Under the pieces are notes generated by a model. It worked only from the letters and a program-made list of their open reading frames with translations, made no database searches and had not been told where the DNA came from. The position numbers and the translations under genes are program-made. Positions 1 through 7,680 of a stretch of 64,000 nt of DNA are shown in pieces; positions within the stretch are counted from its first letter, which is position 1; each line of letters starts with the position of its first letter. The DNA is taken from assembly GCF_002591915.1 (NCBI RefSeq), contig NZ_NIHB01000001.1, positions 28,958 through 92,957 on the forward strand. The letters are read 5' to 3'. This DNA is from Marinicella litoralis. Its GTDB lineage: Bacteria > Pseudomonadota > Gammaproteobacteria > Xanthomonadales > Marinicellaceae.

Positions 1-251
1 CATTAAGGGACACAGGGAATGGCAATTATCAGTACAACGGTACGGCCAAAGAAACCGGTGCCGAATACAAAATGAATCAGCGCACCATAAATCACAAAAT
101 TACACTAAATCATATTGAATCAAATCGACTTGTTTATTCTGGCTACATGGACACTACTAGAGGCGGAATACTTTCGGGCAATGCTAGCATGATTAAATCG
201 GCAATGAAAAAATTATCAAAAGTCTTTAAAAAGCTAGAACTTATTAAGTAA
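1..251 (+). CDS. C-terminal fragment of an unknown protein (cut by window edge)
   Basis: An open frame enters the window in phase with base 3 and stops at TAA 249-251, giving 82 residues. The visible part is hydrophilic, with several Thr/Asn/Gly-rich stretches and a basic tail (AMKKLSKVFKKLELIK). I see no known motif. It faces the minus-strand gene that ends at 351, so the two are convergent. It lies on the tRNA-linked integrative element, so it is probably element cargo. The 5' part lies outside the window and the function is unknown. Coding status rests on the uninterrupted frame and plausible composition only. Confidence 0.45.
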   Translation, partial: LRDTGNGNYQYNGTAKETGAEYKMNQRTINHKITLNHIESNRLVYSGYMDTTRGGILSGNASMIKSAMKKLSKVFKKLELIK

Positions 252-350
252 CTGTTAAACTATAATCATTTACAACTTTGACTAGTCATTTTATATATGT
301 ATGGAAACTAATTATATCCAACTATTCAGTAAATCGTTACTGTGTGACAG

Positions 351-914
351 TTAAAAGCCAGGGGATGGCAACTTTTTACCTATCGCAAGATTGAAGCAAA
401 TAAACCAAAAATTAACTTTTTTAATTTTCCCTTTTGAGCCTGGATGAACGTTTAATGGATATGCACTTTCAATGTGAAGTCTTAGTTTATTCTGTGACCT
501 AAAGGCCTTAAAAACTACTTGATAATATCTAAGATTACCGTTTGCATCTTCATATTCACATGTACAGTACTTCCCATAATGCCCATGATAACAGAACTTT
601 TCGGGCAAGTTTTCAATAATTTCTGGCAACATAAGCGACAACTCATATCTATCTATATCAAATAATCTAACGTCATTTGGCTTAACAGAATATAAATCAT
701 TTGGATCTACTAAGTCCTGTTGTTTTACACCCTCTGTAAATACATGATGTGAGAATGTAATAAAAAATTTATATTTTGCACCGGTTTCCCTTCGATTGTA
801 CGTGATTTTTTTTGCATTTAGATGCTCAAATGTATATTCAACACCTTTGTATTGAAATGGCAACCAGTATTGATATTCTTGGTCTGATAATGAAAAAAAT
901 CTATTAGAAGGCAA
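351..914 (-). CDS. hypothetical protein of the integrative element (187 aa, TTG start)
   Basis: I do not recognise this protein. It is rich in aromatic residues (Y, F, W), has no signal peptide and no clear membrane span; the middle part carries a HGHYGKYCTCEYEDANG stretch with two close Cys. The start is TTG at 914: no ATG fits, and an AAAAGGA Shine-Dalgarno lies about 7 bases before it. A strong promoter and a hairpin terminator lie upstream on the same strand (948-1110), so the gene may be expressed only when that terminator is read through. AT-rich codon use matches the other element genes rather than the core chromosome to the right. Confidence 0.6.
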   Translation of the reverse strand: MPSNRFFSLSDQEYQYWLPFQYKGVEYTFEHLNAKKITYNRRETGAKYKFFITFSHHVFTEGVKQQDLVDPNDLYSVKPNDVRLFDIDRYELSLMLPEIIENLPEKFCYHGHYGKYCTCEYEDANGNLRYYQVVFKAFRSQNKLRLHIESAYPLNVHPGSKGKIKKVNFWFICFNLAIGKKLPSPGF

Positions 915-939
915 ATGAAATCCTTTTAGCTATGTGCAG

Positions 940-1074
940 AAATAACAAAGGCTCCAACTAGGGAGCCTTCGCTGAGTAATAAATCACTCAGTATTCAGAT
1001 CACCATTACCGGACATCGCCTCGACTCCATAAAGAGTTGTGTGGTGGCGTGTAACAACACGTCTGCAAACACCA
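940..1074 (-). ncRNA. candidate non-coding RNA or transcribed leader with terminator
   Basis: On the minus strand a near-consensus sigma70 promoter (TTGAAA, 17 bp, TATAAT) predicts a start near 1074. The transcript would hold a CGTGT-TGTT-ACACG hairpin, a CTGAGT/ACTCAG hairpin (plus-strand 972-977 and 986-991) and then an 8-bp GC-rich stem AAGGCTCC/GGAGCCTT (948-955/962-969) followed by TGTTATTT. No open frame of useful length covers it. It could be a free-standing RNA of about 130 nt, comparable in position to immunity RNAs of P4-like elements (inference), or a leader/attenuator for the 187-residue gene that begins 34 bases past the hairpin. Confidence 0.55.
948..969 (-). terminator. hairpin terminator between leader RNA and the 187-aa gene
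   Basis: Perfect 8-bp stem AAGGCTCC/GGAGCCTT with a 6-base loop; on the minus strand it is followed by TGTTATTT. It lies between the promoter at 1082-1110 and the TTG start at 914. The T-tract is interrupted by one G, so it may be a partial terminator. Confidence 0.6.
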
Positions 1075-1081
1075 TAGACGT

Positions 1082-1110
1082 ATTATATGTAATCATAAAG
1101 ATTATTTCAA
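1082..1110 (-). promoter_or_regulatory. sigma70 promoter of the candidate ncRNA/leader
   Basis: Reading the minus strand: TTGAAA (plus 1105-1110), exactly 17 bases, TATAAT (plus 1082-1087). It matches the consensus at 11 of 12 box positions. It points away from the 132-aa gene and toward the hairpin series at 948-991. It is one of the best promoters visible in the window. Confidence 0.7.
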
Positions 1111-1145
1111 CTAAATTTAAAATGCTGTTAATTTATTTTGGTGGC

Positions 1146-1328
1146 TACCCTAGAGAGTCAATGCAATCAACTCTTTAGGGTATAGTAGGCTTCAAATGTT
1201 ATTATGGTAATTCCAGCACCTACAACCACGCTGGAAATTAGTTAAAATCATTTACTCTTATATATATCTTTTCTTTTCCCATCTAATCATTTCAACTCAC
1301 TCTATAGCACCATCTAATAAAAGGTGCT
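1146..1328. other. non-coding stretch with three inverted repeats
   Basis: Between the ncRNA promoter and the gene ending at 1386 there is no gene but three dyads: TACCCTAGAGAGT/ACTCTTTAGGGTA (1146-1158/1170-1182, one G-T mismatch), TTCCAGC/GCTGGAA (1211-1217/1230-1236) and AGCACC/GGTGCT (1306-1311/1323-1328). None is followed by a T-tract on either strand, so they are not obvious terminators. They may be RNA structures or protein binding sites of the element. Confidence 0.4.
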
Positions 1329-1385
1329 TAAAAACGTTGGTATATTTAACTTTGGGCTTGATAACAATAAGTGAAAAATGGCAAA

Positions 1386-1784
1386 TCATAAAGGCTTCAA
1401 CTTAACAATCTTTGACGTTCTAAGCGGTAAAGGTATTTCATTTTGTTCAAAGTCATGGGTGCGGTCTTTAACAACTGCAAGCAATACCAAACCTTTCAAC
1501 TTTGATAGTGGAAACCTGTCCATTCTTGAAAAGTCATGAGTTGGAAAAATCGAAAACCAAAACCGTGCAAATTCCTGTGTTTTCTTAACAGAGAAACCGC
1601 CTTTTTTATTGAACTTCTTTAATTGAAAATACTTAGTTAAAATCGCGTTCTGATGCTCTGTAAGCTGTGCAATTGTAAATTGTAGCAATAAGGTAGGCCG
1701 TCCGAACTTAGACTCAAAGCGGTGGCCAAAATAGGCCACCTCATAATCACCTTCTTTAACATGTGGCTCAAAATCCCATCTCAT
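1386..1784 (-). CDS. hypothetical protein of the integrative element (132 aa)
   Basis: A 132-residue soluble, basic protein beginning MRWDFEPHVKEGDYEVAYFG. I recognise no domain. The gene starts with ATG at 1784 and overlaps the end of the upstream 74-aa gene by 4 bases (ATGA type), which supports both being real and translated together. Together with the Cys-rich and AlpA-like genes it forms a co-directional four-gene set downstream of the integrase, a layout typical of small P4-like satellites and islands. Function unknown. Confidence 0.6.
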   Translation of the reverse strand: MRWDFEPHVKEGDYEVAYFGHRFESKFGRPTLLLQFTIAQLTEHQNAILTKYFQLKKFNKKGGFSVKKTQEFARFWFSIFPTHDFSRMDRFPLSKLKGLVLLAVVKDRTHDFEQNEIPLPLRTSKIVKLKPL

Positions 1785-2005
1785 GACAAACCGCCTTGAT
1801 TGATTTTTTTTAAGGCTGTAGCATGATCCTTGAAATGACCGTTTATAAAAAGCACGTTTGCAAAATAACCAACATCATCCGATTGATAACTGGTTATATA
1901 CCCACTTCCAACATCAAAAACCAACTCAAGCGAACCTGAACCCAACCAGCGCCACAACTTAACATCTGGCGCAATGTCCATAACCAAACTTCTTGTTTCT
2001 TGCAT
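1781..2005 (-). CDS. small hypothetical protein of the integrative element (74 aa)
   Basis: A 74-residue protein beginning MQETRSLVMDIAPDVKLWRW with a GSGSLELVFDVGSGYITSYQ stretch. No signal peptide, no recognised motif. Three bases separate it from the end of the Cys-rich gene upstream, and its stop overlaps the start of the 132-aa gene, so it sits inside one transcription unit. Alternative start MDIAPD is possible, eight codons in. Function unknown. Confidence 0.55.
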   Translation of the reverse strand: MQETRSLVMDIAPDVKLWRWLGSGSLELVFDVGSGYITSYQSDDVGYFANVLFINGHFKDHATALKKINQGGLS

Positions 2006-2008
2006 ATA

Positions 2009-2329
2009 TCACCCTTTAACCGTTTGATATGGTCTAACTGGCCATAATGGACAACCATTAATTTCACAATTCCTTATTGCATCAGTTGGTTTAGGGTCAA
2101 AACCACAACCTATACAATCAAAACATTTAGCATTTATTGCCAATCTTAAACTAGTGGGCTTTTCGAGTGCTTTTTCAATTGGTGTTTTCTTGGTTGAAAA
2201 ACCCTTCGTGTAGGGTGTTTCTATCTGCTCTCTTTTAAAAGTAGCACCATTGTATGCGTTTGACCTAGTTGAGTTTAAAAACAAGCTGTCACGCCCACTT
2301 TTATGAACAATTTTTTGATTATCTATCAC
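2009..2329 (-). CDS. Cys-rich integrative-element protein (106 aa, GTG start)
   Basis: The C-terminal third has five cysteines in the pattern C69-x2-C72-x2-C75-x12-C88-x4-C93, followed by PLWPVRPY. This conserved CxxC tail is familiar from small proteins of gammaproteobacterial islands and P4-like satellites; it could bind zinc or a cluster, but no function is established to my knowledge. I place the start at GTG 2327-2329 rather than at the longer frame start (2386), because a strong GGAGG lies 6 bases before it and the start then overlaps the AlpA-like gene by only 11 bases. It is translationally coupled to alpA. Confidence 0.6.
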   Translation of the reverse strand: MIDNQKIVHKSGRDSLFLNSTRSNAYNGATFKREQIETPYTKGFSTKKTPIEKALEKPTSLRLAINAKCFDCIGCGFDPKPTDAIRNCEINGCPLWPVRPYQTVKG

Positions 2330-2519
2330 TACGAACCTCCATACAATTATCAATAAATTGCTGAACGTCCTCTCTTTTATAACCAACGGCCATTTGTGAA
2401 AGTTTGATTTTTTTTAATTTTCCAGCTTTGACCAAACGGTCTAAAGTGGATTGTGAAATGCCTAAAATATTGATAACTTCATTGTTACGCAATATTGACA
2501 ATTGACTTTTATCACTCAT
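2319..2519 (-). CDS. AlpA-like excisionase/transcriptional regulator
   Basis: A 66-residue protein with the MerR-like winged helix of the AlpA/Xis group: residues about 9-35 read ILRNNEVINILGISQSTLDR, followed by a basic wing and a YKREDVQQFI segment. AlpA proteins activate or assist excision of tRNA-linked P4-type elements and often control the adjacent integrase. The chosen ATG (2519) has AAAGGTG 6 bases upstream; a longer frame to 2561 lacks such a site. It is the first gene of the co-directional set alpA-Cys-rich-74 aa-132 aa. Family assignment is good; the target is inferred. Confidence 0.8.
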   Translation of the reverse strand: MSDKSQLSILRNNEVINILGISQSTLDRLVKAGKLKKIKLSQMAVGYKREDVQQFIDNCMEVRSDR

Positions 2520-2994
2520 ATTTTGCACCTTTAAAAGTGTAATTAAATATCGCAACTTCAAAAAAAACTGCGCCTTTAAACAGCAAAACTAAAGATTATG
2601 AACAAGATGACATGCAACCTTGAGAATGACAAAAACACTATTATTCTCTTTACATTTAACACTCAATGGTTAATATTGTGAATGCTTACTGTAAACTTCT
2701 TGTTTATTGTATGTAATAAATTTTGGATCGAAAACTGAAATTTAAAAACAACTTGGTCGTGAATTATTTTGATGTGGTAGTTAAATTAATTCACGGCCAT
2801 TTCTTTAATTTGCTATTAAGATTTACAAGCAGAATAAAACTAACTTCTACTTACTTTAAATCAAAGCATTTCGCTCTGACTTCCCTCAATATACTATAAC
2901 TTCTCACTGCAAATCCATTCAAAATTGCTAACTTTTATTTTTTCAAAAAAAAGTGTACCAAAAATTTTTATCTAGTAGCTATTCAACGACATCG
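2520..2994. other. intergenic region between alpA-like gene and integrase
   Basis: About 475 bases, very AT-rich, no supported gene. It holds one strong inverted repeat at 2754-2799 (listed separately) and a TGTACCA heptamer at 2954-2960 that recurs upstream of the integrase. The alpA promoter must lie here; I do not see a clear -35/-10 pair. Confidence 0.5.
2754..2799 (-). terminator. long inverted repeat, probable integrase terminator
   Basis: TGGTCGTGAATTA (2754-2766) and TAATTCACGGCCA (2787-2799) form a 13-bp stem with one G-T pair and a 20-base loop. On the minus strand it is followed by AGTTGTTTTTAAATTT. It lies about 200 bases past the integrase stop, so it may end that transcript; a protein binding dyad is the alternative. 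Confidence 0.45.
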
Positions 2995-4224
2995 TTATTT
3001 AATTTTCTTATGGCCTATTGGAACAATATTAGAACCATCTGCCCTATCAACAAAATCGGCATATTCTTGCATCATGATTGTTCTGTCATGAATGAATTCA
3101 GCACGGTTGTATCGCTTCTCTGTTTTGTTTTTTATCTGATGGCTCATTTGCTTTTCTACATGCCGTCTATCAAAACCCAATTCATTCAATATGGTTGTGG
3201 CAAGGTGTCTAAAACCGTGAACGGTATGCTTTCCACGATAACCCATTCGATACAAAGCATAAAGCATGGCGTTCTCACTGAATGGCTGTGTGTCTGGCCT
3301 GTGTCGTGAAGCAAAAACAAATGGATAATGACCCGTGTATGGATGTAAGTCCTTTAATACCTGAATAGTTTGTTTAGATAACGGCACGATATGATCTCGA
3401 CCCATTTTCATGCGTTTAGCTGGTATCAACCATTGTCTGTGATCAAAGTTAATTTCATCCCATCGAGCAAACCTTATTTCACTGGTTCTTAGGAAGGTAT
3501 AAAGGGCAATCAATAACCCTGCTTTGGTTGTCGGCTCCATTGATGTGGTTCTGATGGCTTTAACCAATGCAGGCAATTCTTTAACGTCTATACTGTTAAA
3601 ACTTTTATCTGATTCATTATCCTTCAAAAGCAACTCTTGACCCTCGCATGGGTTTGTTTTAATCAATTGCTTAACTTTGGCATAAATGAAAATGCCGTTG
3701 CATCTTTGACGTACCTTTTTCAGTATTTCATAAGAACCACGATTTTCAATTGTCTTTAGAACCTCGGTTAATTTTATTGAATCAATTTTATTGATTGCCG
3801 TGTCACCAATAAACGGGAAAACATTTGACTCAAGTGATTTTAGAACGTCCTTTGTATAATCTGGCTTCCAAGCATTGCTTTTTAATTCAAGCCACTCAAG
3901 AGCAACTTTCTTGAAAGTGTTTCTTATTTGCTTGGTGGTGGCGTTGTTTGTCTTCTTTCTTTCAGCTGATGGGTCAACTTCATTGGCAAGTTGGCTTCGT
4001 ATCTCAGCAACTTTCAATCTTGCATCAGTGAGTGCAACATGTGGAAAAACACCTAATCCAAGGGTTTTTTGGATTTTATTAAAGGTGTAATTAACTCGAA
4101 AATATTTAGAACCGTTCGGATGAACCAAGACAAACAGACCTTTTGTGTCGGTGTCATGCACCTTGTAAGGTTTGTCTTTTATAGATAAATTCTCAATAAC
4201 CTTGTGGTTTAGCTTTTTTTTCAT
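2995..4224 (-). CDS. int: P4-type tyrosine recombinase (integrase)
   Basis: A 409-residue tyrosine recombinase that inserts and excises the element at the adjacent tRNA-Thr gene. The N-terminal arm-binding part (DUF4102 type, about 1-90) contains the familiar GLFVLVHPNGSKYF and LGLGVFP...LTDAR stretches. The core SAM-like domain follows, then the catalytic domain with R246 (FLRTSEI), H336 and R339 (HGFRH), H362 (MSHQ) and nucleophile Y372 (RYNRAEF). All catalytic residues are present, so it should be active. I take ATG 4224; a TTG four codons earlier (4236) is possible. Oriented away from the tRNA 3' end, the standard tRNA-int arrangement. TGTACCA motifs crowd its upstream region. Confidence 0.93.
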   Translation of the reverse strand: MKKKLNHKVIENLSIKDKPYKVHDTDTKGLFVLVHPNGSKYFRVNYTFNKIQKTLGLGVFPHVALTDARLKVAEIRSQLANEVDPSAERKKTNNATTKQIRNTFKKVALEWLELKSNAWKPDYTKDVLKSLESNVFPFIGDTAINKIDSIKLTEVLKTIENRGSYEILKKVRQRCNGIFIYAKVKQLIKTNPCEGQELLLKDNESDKSFNSIDVKELPALVKAIRTTSMEPTTKAGLLIALYTFLRTSEIRFARWDEINFDHRQWLIPAKRMKMGRDHIVPLSKQTIQVLKDLHPYTGHYPFVFASRHRPDTQPFSENAMLYALYRMGYRGKHTVHGFRHLATTILNELGFDRRHVEKQMSHQIKNKTEKRYNRAEFIHDRTIMMQEYADFVDRADGSNIVPIGHKKIK

Positions 4225-4228
4225 AACT

Positions 4229-4282
4229 TGGTACAAATCAATAAAACACCATCATCGAACTGATGTACCAATTAATGTACCA
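4229..4282. repeat. TGTACCA motif cluster upstream of integrase
   Basis: Direct repeats ATGTACCA at 4263-4270 and 4275-4282, 12 bases apart, and an inverted copy TGGTACA at 4229-4235 overlapping the integrase 5' end; another direct copy lies at 2954-2960 past its 3' end. Such spaced heptamers fit arm-type recombinase or AlpA/Xis binding sites. This is inference from position. Confidence 0.35.
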
Positions 4283-4409
4283 CTTTAATTCATGGGTTGT
4301 AAAGAAGTTTTATGACGCCTAATGACGACATAGATTGGGCGTAAACAGCTATATATGGGGGCTTTTTTGGTATGGATGATGCTTTTTGAAGTGTTTTGAA
4401 TGAAAGAAA

Positions 4410-4485
<76 letters not shown>

Positions 4486-4521
4486 ACTTAAATTTCCGCC
4501 TCGTCAGAAACGAGGATGCGA

Positions 4522-4550
4522 AGTATAGACAAAAACATTTGATTGTTCAA
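4522..4550 (-). promoter_or_regulatory. promoter of tRNA-Thr
   Basis: Minus strand TTGAAC (plus 4545-4550), 17 bases, TATACT (plus 4522-4527). The predicted 5' leader of about 30 nt holds a CCTCG/CGAGG hairpin (4499-4515) before the mature tRNA. Confidence 0.65.
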
Positions 4551-4649
4551 CTTTTTTTTAATCAATCGATTGTCAACAGGAATGGGCGTTTGTCTTCTCA
4601 TTTGGGGCAAATCTTGCGATAATGTGATTTTGACCTCAAGACAACTGAC

Positions 4650-5402
4650 ATGACCCCACTTAAATTAACCATGCAAGGCGTTGAATCTTTGAATGATTCT
4701 ACGGTAAACATCACTTTCAATATCGAGTCCGAACAGCCCTTTGTGGTGATTGCTGGACAGTTTTTAAGGCTTCATTTTACCCAAAATGATGGGATTGAAA
4801 CATTCCGAAGCTATTCCATTGCCAATATTTTTCCTGAAGAAAAGAGTGTCTTGTCTCAAGTTGAAATTGCGGTTTCCTGGGTTCCTGGTGGATTAGCCAC
4901 AGAGAAACTGTCAAACATGGCGGTGGGCGAACAGATGGAAGCCACCGGTCCCTATGGTCGTTTTTGTTTATTACCGGATCGACACGAAAGGTATTTTTTG
5001 ATTGCCACTGGAACAGGGGTTACACCCTATCGAGCCATGCTGAAAGAAATCGAGTTAAGGTTACAAGCGGGTTCTGAGTTTTATGTGGTAATGGGCGCAC
5101 AAAAGGAATCAGGCTTATTGTATGAGTCAGACTTTGTGAATCTAGACAAGCAATATGAAAATTTTCATTACGTGCCTTGTTTATCTCGTGAGTCCAGACC
5201 AAACCCAGGTCCCAATGACCAATCAGGCTATGTACAAAATTATTTGGCTGGACATCAATTTGATGCTGAGAATGACATCGCCTACCTGTGTGGCAACCCC
5301 AATATGGTTGATGATGCATTTGCCTTGTTGAAAGAAAAAGGGTTGCCAGTGCCATTGATTAAACGTGAAAAATACATCAGCCCTGCCACCAAGAAAAAAT
5401 AA
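4650..5402 (+). CDS. ferredoxin/flavodoxin-NADP reductase family protein
   Basis: A 250-residue FAD and NAD(P)H binding oxidoreductase of the FNR superfamily. Residues 53-56 (RSYS) are the FAD-binding motif; PGGLATEKL near 79-87 binds the FAD pyrophosphate; GTGVTP at 121-126 is the nicotinamide nucleotide motif; CGNPNMVDD near 214-222 is the C-terminal signature. The protein ends in a KREKYISPATKKK tail without the terminal Trp/Tyr of some Fpr enzymes. No iron-sulfur Cys set is visible, so it is a reductase module alone. It stands alone, just right of the tRNA-Thr promoter, and marks return to core chromosome. Electron partner not predictable. Confidence 0.85.
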   Translation: MTPLKLTMQGVESLNDSTVNITFNIESEQPFVVIAGQFLRLHFTQNDGIETFRSYSIANIFPEEKSVLSQVEIAVSWVPGGLATEKLSNMAVGEQMEATGPYGRFCLLPDRHERYFLIATGTGVTPYRAMLKEIELRLQAGSEFYVVMGAQKESGLLYESDFVNLDKQYENFHYVPCLSRESRPNPGPNDQSGYVQNYLAGHQFDAENDIAYLCGNPNMVDDAFALLKEKGLPVPLIKREKYISPATKKK

Positions 5403-5521
5403 TCATGACAAGTTCTCATGACCACAATAAATTGTGTGCACGCCACTATATGACCATTGGGACATGATTACTTCATGACATTTTAATTATAATCATTTAC
5501 GTTAAACAGCAAAAATCTCTT

Positions 5522-6955
5522 ATGAAAAAACTCTTAATCACATGGGTGACTTGGTTAACTGTCGCCAATGTTCAAGCACTTGAATTAGAACCATGCTTTA
5601 TTGGAGCCATTGGTTCAGGCGTCAGCACTGCTGCAGAATGCGGCCAGTTAACGGTCCCTGAAAACCGACAAAACCCCGATAAAACCATTGATTTGAATTT
5701 GGCCGTTATTCGTTCAACGTCAAATGAAAAGTTAAATGATCCTTTGTTATTATTGGCAGGAGGACCCGGCCAAGGCGCGGTTGATACTTTTGCCGGCATT
5801 GTGAAAATATTTGATGCCATGCTGCCATTAAGGGACATTGTTTTGGTTGACCAAAGGGGAACCGGCAAATCCAATCCGCTGCGCTGTGAAATTGACCCCG
5901 ATGAATACGAAGCTTTGAGTGACATGGATTCAGATGCTTGGAAAGACTGGACCAAGAAATGTCACCAAGGATTGGATGCCGACACCCGTTATTACACCAC
6001 TACAGAAGCCATCAACGACCTTGAAGCCGTGCGTGAAGCTTTGGAGATTGAACAGTGGAACTTATATGGGGGCTCTTATGGCACCAGAAAAGCACTGACC
6101 TACATGAAAATGTTTCCTGATTCCATTCGCTCCGTAATTTTAGATGCCTCGGTTCCTCAAGAACAGGCATTGGGTGTCGAACATGAAACCAATTTACGCA
6201 ATACTTTACAGCAAATTTTTGCCTTGTGTGAAGCGGATGAAGCCTGCCAAACTGCTTTTGGTGACGCTGAACAGCAATTATGGAAATTCCTGGATCAGTT
6301 GAAAGAAGCGCCGATTAATTTGCGCATTCAAAATTCGAGTACAGGCACATTTGAAGATGTGCTGATGACTCGTGAGTACGCAGTGATTGCTATGCGCATG
6401 TTTGCCTATTCACCTGAAACCATGGGACTGATTCCATTGATGGTTTCTTTGGCCAATCATGGACAACCGGAAACCATGGCGGCGCAAGCTCAAATGGTGA
6501 TGAACAGTTTAAATGAAGGCTTGAACAATGCCTTGGAAATTTCAGTTTCGTGTGCAGAAGACGTTCCGTTTATGCCCAAAACAAGCAACACCACGAACTC
6601 ATTATTTGGTGACGAATTATTTGAGTTGATGCATGCCAGGTGCGAGTTGTGGGATTCAATTGCTGTTGATCCATCATTCAAGGAACCCGTGGTTTCTGAC
6701 ATTCCTACCTTATTGTTGTCTGGAGAATATGACCCAGTCACACCACCGAAAAACGCAGAACAAATCATGCAAACACTCAGCAATGCACAACACCTGGTGG
6801 CCAAAGGCCAAGGTCACATTGTCGGTACTCGTGGCTGCATGCCAAAAATTGTGACGGCATTTATTAAAGATCCAAGCAAAGAACTCGAAACAGAATGTAT
6901 GAATGATTTCAGAGATTTTTCATTTTTCATTAACATGAATGGGCCAAAAGAATGA
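5522..6955 (+). CDS. secreted alpha/beta hydrolase, tripeptidyl/prolyl aminopeptidase-like
   Basis: A 477-residue exported alpha/beta hydrolase. Signal peptide MKKLLITWVTWLTVANVQA is followed by an oxyanion motif LLAGGPGQG (78-85), VDQRGTGKS, nucleophile S185 in GGSYG, D404 in GEYDPVTPP and H432 in GQGHI; the last third is the TAP-like C-terminal domain. This architecture is that of proline iminopeptidase and Streptomyces tripeptidyl aminopeptidase relatives, which release N-terminal residues or short peptides. The stop overlaps the ATG of an ABC ATPase gene (ATGA), suggesting that the hydrolase and the exporter act in one process. Substrate unknown. Confidence 0.85.
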   Translation: MKKLLITWVTWLTVANVQALELEPCFIGAIGSGVSTAAECGQLTVPENRQNPDKTIDLNLAVIRSTSNEKLNDPLLLLAGGPGQGAVDTFAGIVKIFDAMLPLRDIVLVDQRGTGKSNPLRCEIDPDEYEALSDMDSDAWKDWTKKCHQGLDADTRYYTTTEAINDLEAVREALEIEQWNLYGGSYGTRKALTYMKMFPDSIRSVILDASVPQEQALGVEHETNLRNTLQQIFALCEADEACQTAFGDAEQQLWKFLDQLKEAPINLRIQNSSTGTFEDVLMTREYAVIAMRMFAYSPETMGLIPLMVSLANHGQPETMAAQAQMVMNSLNEGLNNALEISVSCAEDVPFMPKTSNTTNSLFGDELFELMHARCELWDSIAVDPSFKEPVVSDIPTLLLSGEYDPVTPPKNAEQIMQTLSNAQHLVAKGQGHIVGTRGCMPKIVTAFIKDPSKELETECMNDFRDFSFFINMNGPKE

Positions 6956-7680
6956 TTACAGTACAAAACATCAGCAAATCCTTTGGCGAAGTCCAAGCGG
7001 TAAAAGACGTCAGTTTGGTCGCTGAAGATGGCCAAATCACTGCACTTTTGGGTGCCAATGGTGCAGGAAAAACCACTTCAATGCGCATGATTTATGCCCT
7101 GATCACCCCTGAAACCGGTGTGGTCACAGTTGATGGCATCAATTCCACCGAAAACCCCATTGCTGCCAGAGGCCGAATGGGCGTTTTACCCGATGCACGG
7201 GGGATATACAAAAGATTAACTGCACGTGAAAACATGGCCTATTTCGGTCGCCTACAAGGGATGAGTGAAGCGGACATCAAAACCCGTTCTGAAGAATTAA
7301 TCGCACGACTTGGCATGGAAAAGTTTGCCGATCGCCAAACAGATGGTTTTTCCCAAGGGCAAAGGGTCAAAGTGGCCATCGCACGTGCCATCATTCATGA
7401 CCCACAAAACATCCTGTTGGATGAACCCACCAATGGTTTAGATGTCATGAGTACCCGTGCCATTCGCGCTTTTTTAAGGGACGAGAAAGCCCGCGGTAAA
7501 TGCATCTTATTTTCATCGCATGTGATGCAGGAAGTTTCTGCTGTTTGCGACGTCATTACTGTGGTCGATGCTGGCATCATTCGGGCCACTGGCACCGAAC
7601 AAGAACTGTTGGCAATGACTGATGAGAACAATTTAGAAGATGCCTTTGTGAATTTAGTGACTCAAGGAGAAGTGAAATGA
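6952..7680 (+). CDS. natA: ABC exporter ATP-binding protein, NatA-like
   Basis: A 242-residue ATPase with Walker A GANGAGKTT (34-42), signature FSQGQ (about 133-137), Walker B ILLDEPTNGLD, and switch His in FSSHV. Sequence and length match the NatA subfamily, which powers Na+ or other small-molecule export with NatB in Bacillus; here the substrate is inferred only from family. It overlaps the hydrolase upstream and the permease downstream by 4 bases each, forming a tightly coupled unit. Confidence 0.87.
   Translation: MITVQNISKSFGEVQAVKDVSLVAEDGQITALLGANGAGKTTSMRMIYALITPETGVVTVDGINSTENPIAARGRMGVLPDARGIYKRLTARENMAYFGRLQGMSEADIKTRSEELIARLGMEKFADRQTDGFSQGQRVKVAIARAIIHDPQNILLDEPTNGLDVMSTRAIRAFLRDEKARGKCILFSSHVMQEVSAVCDVITVVDAGIIRATGTEQELLAMTDENNLEDAFVNLVTQGEVK

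Noticed and set aside
53-70. Second att copy near the left edge (GGTGCCGA)
   Set aside because: Only 8 bases match the tRNA 3' end; too short to be an att repeat.
4316-4341. Imperfect dyad CGCCTAAT/ATTGGGCG between integrase and tRNA
   Set aside because: Short, with one mismatch and no T-tract; may be chance in this AT-rich area.
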